Assembly: GCA_030840615.1 (NCBI GenBank)
Contig: JAVEEE010000096.1
Location: forward strand, 1 to 8,617
Reading direction: 5' to 3'
DNA: 8,617 nucleotides
Source of the DNA: Frankiaceae bacterium
GTDB taxonomy: Bacteria > Actinomycetota > Actinomycetes > JAFAQI01
The translations under genes were made by a program, and so were the position numbers. Shown here in pieces: positions 1 to 5,839 of this stretch. Below the pieces are notes generated by a model. It was not told the DNA's origin. It saw nothing but the letters and a program-made list of their open reading frames with translations, and ran no database searches. Every line of letters begins with the position of its first letter. The first letter of the stretch is position 1.

Positions 1-432
1 CCGGCGGACGACAAGACGGTCCGCGAAGCCGCTGCGTCCGCGATGGAGCTGTGCGGCATCACCTCACTCGGCGCCGTTCAGTGCGGCCGCCTGTCCACCG
101 GACAACGCCGGTTGGTCGAGCTGGCGAGGTGCATCGCGGGACGGTTCGACCTGCTGTTGCTCGACGAACCGTCCTCGGGACTGGACAAGGACGAGACAGC
201 GCAGTTCGGCGACGTGATCACCCGACTGGCAGTGGAGGAAGGCACCGGCATCCTGCTCGTCGAGCACGACATGTCGCTCGTGATGGACGTGTGTCAGTTC
301 ATCTACGTCCTCGACTTCGGTGAGAAGTTGTTCGAGGGATCACCAGCCGCCGTCGCCGCGAGTCCCGTCGTACAAGCCGCCTATCTCGGCTCGACCGATG
401 CGTTGGCGATGGCATCGGGGACGACGGCATGA
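1..432 (+). CDS. LivG-type ABC transporter ATP-binding protein, C-terminal part (5' end outside window)
   Basis: This is the last 143 residues of an ABC ATPase; the reading frame is open from base 1, so the start and the Walker A motif lie to the left. Visible in order are the ABC signature LSTGQRRLVELAR (residues 31-43 of the visible part), Walker B LLLLDEP (51-57) followed by a SSGLD D-loop, and the switch histidine in LLVEHD (His89). The LSTGQ signature and the C-terminal 'FGEKLFEGSP' segment fit the LivG subfamily of branched-chain amino acid (HAAT) importers, cytoplasmic subunits that power uptake across the membrane. The stop codon overlaps the start of the next gene (ATGA), and that gene is the partner ATPase LivF, which supports the assignment. 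Substrate is not determinable: family members also import amides, urea or aromatic acids. A downstream ATG at 43 is internal to the ABC domain and not a start. Confidence 0.9.
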   Translation, partial: PADDKTVREAAASAMELCGITSLGAVQCGRLSTGQRRLVELARCIAGRFDLLLLDEPSSGLDKDETAQFGDVITRLAVEEGTGILLVEHDMSLVMDVCQFIYVLDFGEKLFEGSPAAVAASPVVQAAYLGSTDALAMASGTTA

Positions 433-1253
433 GCACGGCCGTTGCCGTCGAGCCGGCCCTGGATCTGCGCAACGTCTACAGCGGCTACGGAACTTCGGTC
501 ATCGTCCGTGACGTGTCACTGACCGTGCCGGCCGGCAAGGTAGCCGCGCTGATCGGCCCTAACGGGGCCGGCAAGACGACGTTGCTGAAGACGATCGCGG
601 GGACGATCAGGCCGTCGCGAGGCAGCATCTACATGGACGGCCGCGATGTCACGAGGCTGGCGCCTGCACGTCGGCATCTCATGGGCGCGTGCACGATTCC
701 TGAAGGCCGCGGCATCTTCCGGTCGCTGACCGTTCGCGAAAACCTGCAGATCCAAGCGCGCAAGGGTGAGGACAAGCGTGCGACAGAGCTGGCCGTCTCG
801 GTCTTTCCAGCCTTGGGCGAGCGGTTGTCGTTCACCGCTGGGACGTTGAGCGGTGGCGAGCAACAGATGCTTGCGATGGCCCAGGCATACGTGCGACAGC
901 CGAAGCTCGTGCTTGTCGACGAGGCGTCGTTGGGGCTGGCGCCGCTCATCGTCGACCTGATCTTCGAGTTCCTGCAGAAGGTGACCCAGCAAGGCACCTC
1001 GCTGTTGATCGTCGACCAGTTCGTCAACCGTGTCCTGGAGATGGCGGACACCGCATTCGTGCTGCGTCGGGGCGAGATCGCCTACGCCGGCAGCCCGCGC
1101 CAGCTGTTGACCGGGGGCGTGTTCAAGGAGTACCTCGGCCTGCCGGCTGGAGTCGCCGTCGACCCCGCGGCGCCCCCCGCCACGCAAGCCACCGAGGCCC
1201 CGACCAGCCGCGCACCCCGCCGCCCCGGGCGTGCGGGAGACAGCCGGCCTTAG
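429..1253 (+). CDS. LivF-type ABC transporter ATP-binding protein
   Basis: Complete 274-residue ABC ATPase, the second nucleotide-binding subunit of a branched-chain-amino-acid-type importer. Walker A GPNGAGKTT is at 43-51, a Q-loop region with the LivF-typical PEGRGIF at 91-97, the signature LSGGEQQMLA at 140-149 and Walker B LVLVDE at 160-165. The usual LivF 'DEPSLGLAP' reads DEASLGLAP, and the usual 'VEQ' at the switch position reads VDQ (195-197), so two conserved positions are conservatively changed. The start ATG overlaps the TGA of the LivG-type gene, indicating translational coupling. After the ABC domain (ends near EYLGLP, about 238) there is a Pro/Ala/Arg-rich tail of about 36 residues absent from typical LivF proteins (about 235 aa). 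It is the last gene of the operon: the next gene is on the other strand. Substrate unknown. Confidence 0.93.
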   Translation: MSTAVAVEPALDLRNVYSGYGTSVIVRDVSLTVPAGKVAALIGPNGAGKTTLLKTIAGTIRPSRGSIYMDGRDVTRLAPARRHLMGACTIPEGRGIFRSLTVRENLQIQARKGEDKRATELAVSVFPALGERLSFTAGTLSGGEQQMLAMAQAYVRQPKLVLVDEASLGLAPLIVDLIFEFLQKVTQQGTSLLIVDQFVNRVLEMADTAFVLRRGEIAYAGSPRQLLTGGVFKEYLGLPAGVAVDPAAPPATQATEAPTSRAPRRPGRAGDSRP

Positions 1254-1315
1254 GTTGTCCCACCGACATCAGCACGACTCCTGCCGAACAGCCGACGGGC
1301 GGTGCCGGCGAGCAC
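1254..1315. other. Convergent intergenic spacer
   Basis: Sixty-two bases separate the stop codons of the LivF-type gene and the minus-strand amidohydrolase. I see only weak, interrupted GC inverted repeats (GCCG...CGGC around 1291-1309) and no hairpin followed by a T-run on either strand. A terminator is expected here from the convergent arrangement but cannot be pointed to with confidence. Confidence 0.4.
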
Positions 1316-2269
1316 CTAGTGCCTCAGCGCCGGGTCGTCGAAGAAGGCCTGCACGTCCGCCACGGCCCGCCCGCTGGGGCCACGATTGGGAAAGTCCGAT
1401 CCCAACACGATCCGCTCGGGCCCCATCGTGTCGACCGCGCAGCGCATCGCCGGGGAGTGATAGGAGCACGTGTCGGCGTAGAGCCGGTGTCGCAAGTAGT
1501 GCCCGAACTCGTGCTGGGCGTCGCCACGACCGAAGTCAGCGATGCGTTGGGCGAGGTAGGGCAACACGCCACCGAGATGCGGCACGACGAGCGTGAGGGA
1601 CGGCACCCGGTCAAGCACGCCGGAGAGGACCAGCCGGGCGACCGCGAGGCTGCTGCTGACGACCGGCGCCAGGGTCGCCGCGAGCATCCAGTCGTCGTAC
1701 GTCGCCGGCAGCGGCTCGAGCGAAGGGTGCACGACCACGGTGAGGTCGAGCGTGGCCGCCCGTGCGAGCACCACTTCCGCCCGGTCGGGCGCAACGGCAA
1801 GGTCTCGGCCGGTCGCAAGGACCTGCACGCCGGCGACGTACGGCGAGATCGCGACGCGCTCGAGCTCCGTGACAGCCGCTGCGACCGATGGAAGTGGCAG
1901 CGACACGAGCACCTTCAGCCGACCCCTGCTCTGCTCGGCCGCGTCGATCAGCGCGTCGTTGGTCTCCTGGGCCACCCGGGTAGCGAACTCGGGCTCGCCG
2001 AACGTAGTCGCAGGCGGCGGAAGCGACACGAGGGAGACGTCGACACCACCATCTGTCATGTCCTGCAACTGCGCCTCCAGCCGCGCGTGCGCAGGTTGGG
2101 GGTCGCCGGCCGATCGGATCGATGGCGCCTGCTCCCGGGCGAACACCGGATCGCGCTCCGCCTGCTCTCGCATGAGCTCGGCGTAGCCAGGGGGTCGCCA
2201 GTGCGTATGGGTGTCGATGACGTTTGCAGAAGACAGATCCACAACCCGCACGGTAGTGGCCAGGCTCAT
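1316..2269 (-). CDS. Metal-dependent amidohydrolase (ACMSD / Amidohydro_2-like TIM-barrel)
   Basis: A 317-residue protein when started at the ATG at 2269. The metal-site motifs of the amidohydrolase-2 family are in order: DTHTHW (His21, His23), VVVHPS (His181), VVPHLGG (His231) and VLGSDFPN (Asp292). Their spacing is close to that of alpha-amino-beta-carboxymuconate semialdehyde decarboxylase (ACMSD). Family members are cytosolic Zn/Mn-dependent hydrolases or non-oxidative decarboxylases of aromatic or ring-derived acids; which of these it is cannot be told. The start is uncertain: no good ribosome binding site precedes 2269, a TTG at 2302 would add 11 residues but overlap the divergent HIT gene, and GTG codons at 2251 and 2242 are also possible. 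Leaderless translation, common in actinobacteria, would explain the missing site. It faces the liv operon and diverges from the HIT gene, so it appears to be a single-gene unit. Confidence 0.85.
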   Translation of the reverse strand: MSLATTVRVVDLSSANVIDTHTHWRPPGYAELMREQAERDPVFAREQAPSIRSAGDPQPAHARLEAQLQDMTDGGVDVSLVSLPPPATTFGEPEFATRVAQETNDALIDAAEQSRGRLKVLVSLPLPSVAAAVTELERVAISPYVAGVQVLATGRDLAVAPDRAEVVLARAATLDLTVVVHPSLEPLPATYDDWMLAATLAPVVSSSLAVARLVLSGVLDRVPSLTLVVPHLGGVLPYLAQRIADFGRGDAQHEFGHYLRHRLYADTCSYHSPAMRCAVDTMGPERIVLGSDFPNRGPSGRAVADVQAFFDDPALRH

Positions 2270-2276
2270 CAGGCGT

Positions 2277-2281
2277 GGAGG
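2277..2281 (+). promoter_or_regulatory. Ribosome binding site of the HIT gene
   Basis: GGAGG eight bases before the ATG at 2290. It selects this ATG over the GTG at 2275, which overlaps the site. The motif lies in the roughly 20-bp gap to the divergent amidohydrolase, so the promoter of the HIT gene must lie inside the amidohydrolase 5' coding region. Confidence 0.75.
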
Positions 2282-2289
2282 ACGCAACC

Positions 2290-2745
2290 ATGACGGACCC
2301 AACCAGTACGGCGACGTGTGCGATCTGCGACGTCGCGGCTCGTGTCGATGCGGACGTTGTGCACCGCACGTCGTTGTTCACCGTTGCCCCGGCAACAGTG
2401 AAGGTGCCGGGCTGGTTCCTGTTGTGGACCAACCGGCACGACGCCGCGGGCTTGTGGGACGTGTCGGACGCCGAGGCCGAGGAGTTCGGAAGGCTGGTCC
2501 GCGACCTGTCTCGTGCGGCTCGCGCCTGCACGGACGCCGAACGGACCTATGTCATCACCTTTGGCGAACACGCCTTGCATTTCCACGCGATGGTGCTGGC
2601 CCGCACCCGGGACATGCCACCCGCAAGCCGCGGGCCCGCGTTGTTGAGCCGCGGACCCGACTTCGCTGATGAAGAACGCGCGGCTGCCGTCGCCGCGCAG
2701 GTCCGCGAGCTTCTTGGCCGGACTCGAGGGCAACGCGGCAGCTGA
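2290..2745 (+). CDS. HIT-domain (histidine triad-like) protein
   Basis: A 151-residue protein. The pattern 'VKVPGWFLLWTNRHDAAGLWDVSD' across residues 37-60 matches the beta-hairpin and helix of the HIT fold (usual form: G-hydrophobic-P-K-R-H...LxDLxxEE). The C-terminal half has HALHFHAMV at 94-102, the position of the catalytic HxHxHxx triad, followed by an 'ARTRDMPPASRGP' segment typical of HIT-like hydrolases. An N-terminal CxxC (Cys10, Cys13) could be half of a zinc site, as in Hint-type members. HIT proteins hydrolyse or transfer nucleotidyl groups from substrates such as AMP-amidates or dinucleoside polyphosphates. The first His of the triad is Ala95 here, while the nucleophile-equivalent His97 and His99 remain, so activity may be altered. 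The stop lies 4 bp from the end of the convergent alpha/beta-hydrolase. Exact substrate unknown. Confidence 0.82.
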   Translation: MTDPTSTATCAICDVAARVDADVVHRTSLFTVAPATVKVPGWFLLWTNRHDAAGLWDVSDAEAEEFGRLVRDLSRAARACTDAERTYVITFGEHALHFHAMVLARTRDMPPASRGPALLSRGPDFADEERAAAVAAQVRELLGRTRGQRGS

Positions 2746-2749
2746 GGGT

Positions 2750-3514
2750 TCAGCAGCGGGCCGCCAGCAGCGTCGCCAACAATCGCGGCTCGCTGACCAT
2801 CGCGTCGTGACAGGTGTCGACCTCGATGACCTCCTCGACCCCGCCGAGGTTGTCGATGTAACGACGCTGAGCTGACGGGCGTTGGGCACGGTCCTTCAAG
2901 GTGAGCAGCCAGGTGAGGGGCACCTCGCGCGGAAACGCTGAGCGGTCCACCGGCTGAACGGCCAGCCGGGTCGAGTCGGCACAGAGCCTCGAGCGGACGA
3001 AATCCTTCTGCTGGCTCGACATGCCGTTGCAAAACCACAACACAGCCCCGCGCAAAGGCGGGCTGGACCCGCTGCGTCGGGCCGCCCGCGACACCAGTCG
3101 CCGCAGCGGCCCGTTGAGCGTATCCAGAACCGTCCCGCCGTCCGGCGGGACGCAGGCAGCGAGCAGGACGAGTCGCTTGACGCGGTCGGCTCCCAACCGG
3201 CTCACCACGCCCGGCACGACGATTCCCGCCATCGAATGGCCGACGACGACGACCTCGTCGAAACCGGCCCGGTTGATCTGCTCCACCACCGACTCGACAC
3301 ATTGCTCGATCGTCAACGTGTCCAGGTCACCAGGATTCGAACGCCGGCCAGGGAGGTCGACGGCCAGCACGGGCAGATCCGGCGCCAGCGCATCGAGGGC
3401 CTCGATCGTCAGGTCCCAGCAGTCCCCCGCGTGACTCGCCCCGTGCACCAGAACCAGTCCTGCGCGTGCCATCGGACCTCTTGCTCCGCTGTCATCCACG
3501 CCTCGATCAGACAC
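2750..3514 (-). CDS. Alpha/beta-hydrolase (esterase-like, PF12697-type)
   Basis: A 254-residue protein starting at GTG 3514, chosen because GGAGG (3525-3521) lies six bases upstream; an internal ATG at 3472 would remove 14 residues but still leave the fold intact. Visible elements are the oxyanion-loop LVHGASHAGDCW (His24-Gly25), the nucleophile elbow VGHSMAG (Ser94), a likely catalytic acid in TLKDRAQRP (Asp208) and the catalytic His236 in DTCHDAMVSEP near the C-terminus. The 'HGASHAGxCW' start and the 'DRAxxPxxQR' segment resemble the plant esterase/hydroxynitrile-lyase-like branch of small esterases. There is no signal peptide, so it acts in the cytosol. It is convergent with the HIT gene and divergent from the dehydrogenase gene. 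It carries a 22-bp perfect palindrome inside the coding region (3131-3152). Substrate unknown. Confidence 0.88.
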   Translation of the reverse strand: MSDRGVDDSGARGPMARAGLVLVHGASHAGDCWDLTIEALDALAPDLPVLAVDLPGRRSNPGDLDTLTIEQCVESVVEQINRAGFDEVVVVGHSMAGIVVPGVVSRLGADRVKRLVLLAACVPPDGGTVLDTLNGPLRRLVSRAARRSGSSPPLRGAVLWFCNGMSSQQKDFVRSRLCADSTRLAVQPVDRSAFPREVPLTWLLTLKDRAQRPSAQRRYIDNLGGVEEVIEVDTCHDAMVSEPRLLATLLAARC

Positions 3515-3520
3515 CCTTAT

Positions 3521-3525
3521 CCTCC
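3521..3525 (-). promoter_or_regulatory. Ribosome binding site of the alpha/beta-hydrolase gene
   Basis: Read on the minus strand this is GGAGG with a six-base spacer to GTG 3514. It is stronger than the AGAGG four bases before the internal ATG at 3472, and therefore decides for the longer protein. Confidence 0.7.
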
Positions 3526-3564
3526 GTCACAGTTGCGAGAATTTCCCAACCGAACGCGACGGCC

Positions 3565-3571
3565 GAGGGAG
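3565..3571 (+). promoter_or_regulatory. Ribosome binding site of the MDR dehydrogenase gene
   Basis: GAGGGAG with a five-base spacer to GTG 3577. It decides for this start: extending upstream to 3466 would run into the divergent hydrolase gene and adds residues that do not look like the family. Confidence 0.7.
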
Positions 3572-3576
3572 CACCC

Positions 3577-4497
3577 GTGCGCGCTGCGATGCAGCATGAG
3601 CCCGGCGGAGTTCCACGCGTCGAGAATGTCGATCCGCCCGGACCGGTCGACGGGGCCGTCCTGATCGAGGTGACCAGCGTCGGTCTCGGGGCATGGGATG
3701 TCGTCGGTGCCTACCGCGAACCGATCGACTTCCCCTGTGTCGTCCGCGGAGAGGGTGTCGGGCACGCGGACGACGGACGGCGCGTCTACTTCGGTGAGCG
3801 CTCGATCCGGCCGTTCGGCGGGTGGGCGGAACGCACCGTTGTGCCCGCCGCGGAGGTCTGGGACGTCCCCGATCACATCGATGACCGAACCGCGATCACG
3901 ATGGGTATCGCCGGGACGGGCGCGCTGGTCCCACTCGAGCAGGCCGACATCCAGCCGGGCGAGAACGTGCTCGTCCTGGGCGCGACCGGTGCGCTCGGCC
4001 AGATCGCGGTGCAGCTGGCGCGAGTCCTGAACGCCGGCCGGGTGGTGGGCGCGGCTCGTGACCGCGACTCGCTCGACCGGCTGCTCGACAGAGGCCTGGT
4101 GGACGCCGTTGCCCAAGTGAGCGGCGACGACGACGTCGAGTCGCTGAGGGCGGCCGCACCGGACGGTTACGACGTCGTGCTGGACATCGTCTACGGGGAG
4201 CCTTTCGTCGCCGCCCTCAAGGCCACGCGGGTTGGAGCCCGCCTCATGAGCATCGGTGCGTTGGCCGGGCCGACGGCCACGATCGGGTTGGGCGACCTGC
4301 TCTACCGCACTCACACGTGCGTCGGCACGGGGCAGCGCCCCGCGGCGGAACGTCGAGAGACATGGGAGCGCCTGCTGCACCTCGCCGTCACGCACGACAT
4401 CGCCGTCGACTTCGTCGACTACACCCTTGATCAGGCGACCGAGGCGTGGCATGCACAGACGTCGAGCCCGCACGCGAAGATCGTCGCGACGGTCTAG
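3577..4497 (+). CDS. MDR-family NAD(P)H-dependent oxidoreductase (quinone oxidoreductase-like)
   Basis: A 306-residue protein from GTG 3577, within the usual range for quinone oxidoreductase-like medium-chain dehydrogenases (about 320). The N-terminal GroES-like catalytic domain shows VDGAVLIEVTSVGLGAWDVV and 'CVVRGEGVG' (54-62), and the Rossmann domain has the dinucleotide motif VLVLGATGALGQ (131-142). A basic residue after the second strand (GAARDRDS) suggests NADPH. The structural four-cysteine zinc lobe of alcohol dehydrogenases is absent, which places it with the zinc-free NADPH:quinone reductase/enoyl reductase branch. Such enzymes reduce quinones or activated double bonds in the cytosol. 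The C-terminal AKIVATV matches the family's final strand. It shares a divergent region with the alpha/beta-hydrolase and is followed by an aldo/keto reductase 127 bp away, probably a separate transcript. Substrate unknown. Confidence 0.87.
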   Translation: MRAAMQHEPGGVPRVENVDPPGPVDGAVLIEVTSVGLGAWDVVGAYREPIDFPCVVRGEGVGHADDGRRVYFGERSIRPFGGWAERTVVPAAEVWDVPDHIDDRTAITMGIAGTGALVPLEQADIQPGENVLVLGATGALGQIAVQLARVLNAGRVVGAARDRDSLDRLLDRGLVDAVAQVSGDDDVESLRAAAPDGYDVVLDIVYGEPFVAALKATRVGARLMSIGALAGPTATIGLGDLLYRTHTCVGTGQRPAAERRETWERLLHLAVTHDIAVDFVDYTLDQATEAWHAQTSSPHAKIVATV

Positions 4498-4624
4498 CAA
4501 ACCTCTACAGCTTGGTGAGGATCTGCTCGCAGCTGCTTGTCTCCGAGTGCGATCGCCACGCTGCTCTCCTGCCTGACGTCATGCTGTACAAAGAACGTCA
4601 CAACTGTACGACAAGGAGCTTCGC
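4498..4624 (+). promoter_or_regulatory. Upstream region of the aldo/keto reductase with direct-repeat operator candidate
   Basis: In this 127-bp spacer ACGTCA-TG-CTGTAC (4576-4589) is repeated as ACGTCA-CAA-CTGTAC (4595-4609), a near-exact tandem repeat with a period of about 19-20 bp (two helical turns). The first copy overlaps the palindromes TGACGTCA (4574-4581) and TGTACA (4585-4590). The second copy ends four bases before the ribosome binding site, so a bound protein would block transcription or initiation. No clear -35/-10 pair is visible. This is a candidate operator by inference, not a recognised site. Confidence 0.45.
4613..4618 (+). promoter_or_regulatory. Ribosome binding site of the aldo/keto reductase gene
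   Basis: AAGGAG six bases before GTG 4625. It fixes the GTG start, from which the protein begins with MQYTSLGRTGLRVS, the canonical N-terminus of the family. Confidence 0.8.
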
Positions 4625-5665
4625 GTGCAGTACACATCCCTCGGCCGCACCGGCCTCCGGGTTTCGCGGCTGTGCCTGGGGACCGGCGCCTTCGGCGTCG
4701 CGCCGCTGGAGGCAGATGCGGTGTCGCTGGTCCACCAGGCGATCGATGTCGGGGTCAACTTCTTCGACACGGCCAACTCCTACGGCAACTTCAGGCGGGT
4801 TGATCGGCCCGGGGCGCCGCCGCACGACCAGAGAGCCTCAGCGGAGGAGATCCTCGGACGGGCGTTGAAGGGCCGCCGGGACGGCGTCGTCGTCGCCACC
4901 AAGGTCCGGGAGCCGGTCGGGCCCGGAGTCAACGACGGCGGACTGTCCCGGCGGCACATCATGCAACAGGTCGACCGCAGCCTTTCCCGTTTGCAGACCG
5001 ACTACATCGACCTCTACCACATGCACGGGCCGGACTTCGCCACACCGCTCGAAGAGACGATGCGCGCTCTGGACGACCTGGTGCGCCAGGGCAAGATCCG
5101 CTACGCCGGGTTCTCCAACTACACCGCTTGGCGGATGGCGGCGGCGATCGGCGTCTGCGAGAAGGTCGACCTCGTCGCGCCGGTCGTGCACCAGGTGCGC
5201 TACAACCTGCTCCAACGAGATCCGGAGAACGACGTCCTCGCCGCCTGCGAGCACTTCGGCGTGGGTGTGACGGCATGGAGCCCGCTGTGCATGGGCCTTC
5301 TCTCGGGCACCGACGTACTGCGTCGTCCGGTCTTCGGAATGCAGCGCTACGTCGTCGACAAGTCAGCATTGATTCCCTTCAGTGAGAACGAGGTGGCTGC
5401 CACGGAAAAGCTGGAGACGCTGGCGCGCGAGTGGGGGCCCTCGCCGGCTCAGCTCGCGCTTGCCTGGCTCGGGGGGCGGCCCAACGTCGCCAGCGCCATC
5501 ATCGGGCCGGAGAGCACCGCGGAGCTCGACGCCGCGACACCGGCCGGGGACCTGCAGCTGTCCGACGCCCAGCGATCCGAGCTCGACGACCTCCTGCCGC
5601 CCCCTCCGTCGCCCGAGGCCCTCTACCAGCGAGCCGTGGACGCGCTGTCCGAGCAAGCCCGTTAG
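4625..5665 (+). CDS. Aldo/keto reductase
   Basis: A 346-residue (alpha/beta)8-barrel NADPH-dependent reductase. The N-terminus MQYTSLGRTGLRVSRLCLGT is the family's starting hairpin. The catalytic tetrad is complete: Asp48 and Tyr53 in FFDTANSYG, Lys93 in VVVATKV and His134 in DLYHMHGPD. Cofactor-phosphate and C-terminal elements are seen in 'AWLGGRPNVASAIIGPES'. Between Tyr53 and the SAEEILGRAL helix there is an insertion of about 15 residues (RRVDRPGAPPHDQRA) that lengthens a loop beside the active site and probably shapes substrate choice. Family members reduce aldehydes, ketones or sugars in the cytosol, and some are beta-subunit- or stress-type enzymes. The gene has its own upstream region with a direct repeat and is followed by a GC-rich hairpin, which suggests a one-gene transcript. 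Physiological substrate unknown. Confidence 0.93.
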   Translation: MQYTSLGRTGLRVSRLCLGTGAFGVAPLEADAVSLVHQAIDVGVNFFDTANSYGNFRRVDRPGAPPHDQRASAEEILGRALKGRRDGVVVATKVREPVGPGVNDGGLSRRHIMQQVDRSLSRLQTDYIDLYHMHGPDFATPLEETMRALDDLVRQGKIRYAGFSNYTAWRMAAAIGVCEKVDLVAPVVHQVRYNLLQRDPENDVLAACEHFGVGVTAWSPLCMGLLSGTDVLRRPVFGMQRYVVDKSALIPFSENEVAATEKLETLAREWGPSPAQLALAWLGGRPNVASAIIGPESTAELDAATPAGDLQLSDAQRSELDDLLPPPPSPEALYQRAVDALSEQAR

Positions 5666-5666
5666 G

Positions 5667-5687
5667 GCCCGCGGCGGGCTGCCCGCC
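5667..5687 (+). terminator. GC-rich hairpin after the aldo/keto reductase gene
   Basis: GGCGGGC (5673-5679) and GCCCGCC (5681-5687) form an inverted repeat that starts seven bases after the stop codon, foldable as a 6-bp stem with a CTG loop. An alternative 5-bp stem GCCCG/CGGGC uses 5667-5679. No T-run follows, so it would be a weak intrinsic terminator of the type often proposed in actinobacteria. Confidence 0.45.
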
Positions 5688-5725
5688 TAGGAGATCTTGA
5701 CGACCGACAACACAACAGGGCCAAA

Positions 5726-5737
5726 AGATGTACATCT
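5726..5737. promoter_or_regulatory. Perfect 12-bp palindrome upstream of the secreted hydrolase
   Basis: AGATGTACATCT reads identically on both strands and lies 102 bp before the ATG at 5840. Its centre TGTACA also occurs in the upstream region of the aldo/keto reductase (4585-4590). This is a plausible binding site for a dimeric regulator; no specific regulator is recognised. Confidence 0.4.
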
Positions 5738-5793
5738 GCAGCAGGAACGGCCCGGGGAGCGTCGAAGACGGGCCCCGACGTCGACACGATGTC

Positions 5794-5812
5794 CCGCGAG
5801 CAGCGCTCGCGG
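5794..5812 (+). other. Stable 8-bp hairpin in the leader of the secreted hydrolase
   Basis: CCGCGAGC (5794-5801) and GCTCGCGG (5805-5812) pair perfectly around a three-base AGC loop. The stem ends 27 bases before ATG 5840. It may be a 5'-leader structure influencing mRNA stability or initiation. If the upstream ATG at 5789 were the start it would lie in coding sequence. Confidence 0.45.
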
Positions 5813-5839
5813 AGATGCACAGGCGGATCGGGGATCGTC

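Larger units (their letters stand above)
3515..3576. promoter_or_regulatory. Divergent promoter region between alpha/beta-hydrolase and MDR dehydrogenase
   Basis: This 62-bp spacer must contain at least the start sites of both divergent genes. It holds the two ribosome binding sites at its ends and an AT-richer centre with GAGAATTTC around 3537-3545, a near-palindrome that could form part of an operator. No clear -35/-10 pair stands out on either strand. Confidence 0.45.

Noticed and set aside
516..1187. Minus-strand open frame of 223 codons opposite the LivF-type gene
   Set aside because: Low-complexity Arg/Gln-rich shadow of an ABC ATPase with all motifs.
1319..2293. Long plus-strand open frame (324 codons) opposite the amidohydrolase
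   Set aside because: It is the mirror of a gene with complete catalytic motifs; its Arg/His-rich composition fits a shadow frame of GC-rich DNA.
3517..4500. Minus-strand open frame of 327 codons opposite the MDR dehydrogenase
   Set aside because: No family features, Arg/Asp/Val-rich antisense composition, while the plus strand carries a full Rossmann motif and a ribosome binding site.
5697..5725. TTGACG as a -35 box for the secreted hydrolase
   Set aside because: No acceptable -10 lies 16-19 bases downstream (GCCAAA/CCAAAA region).
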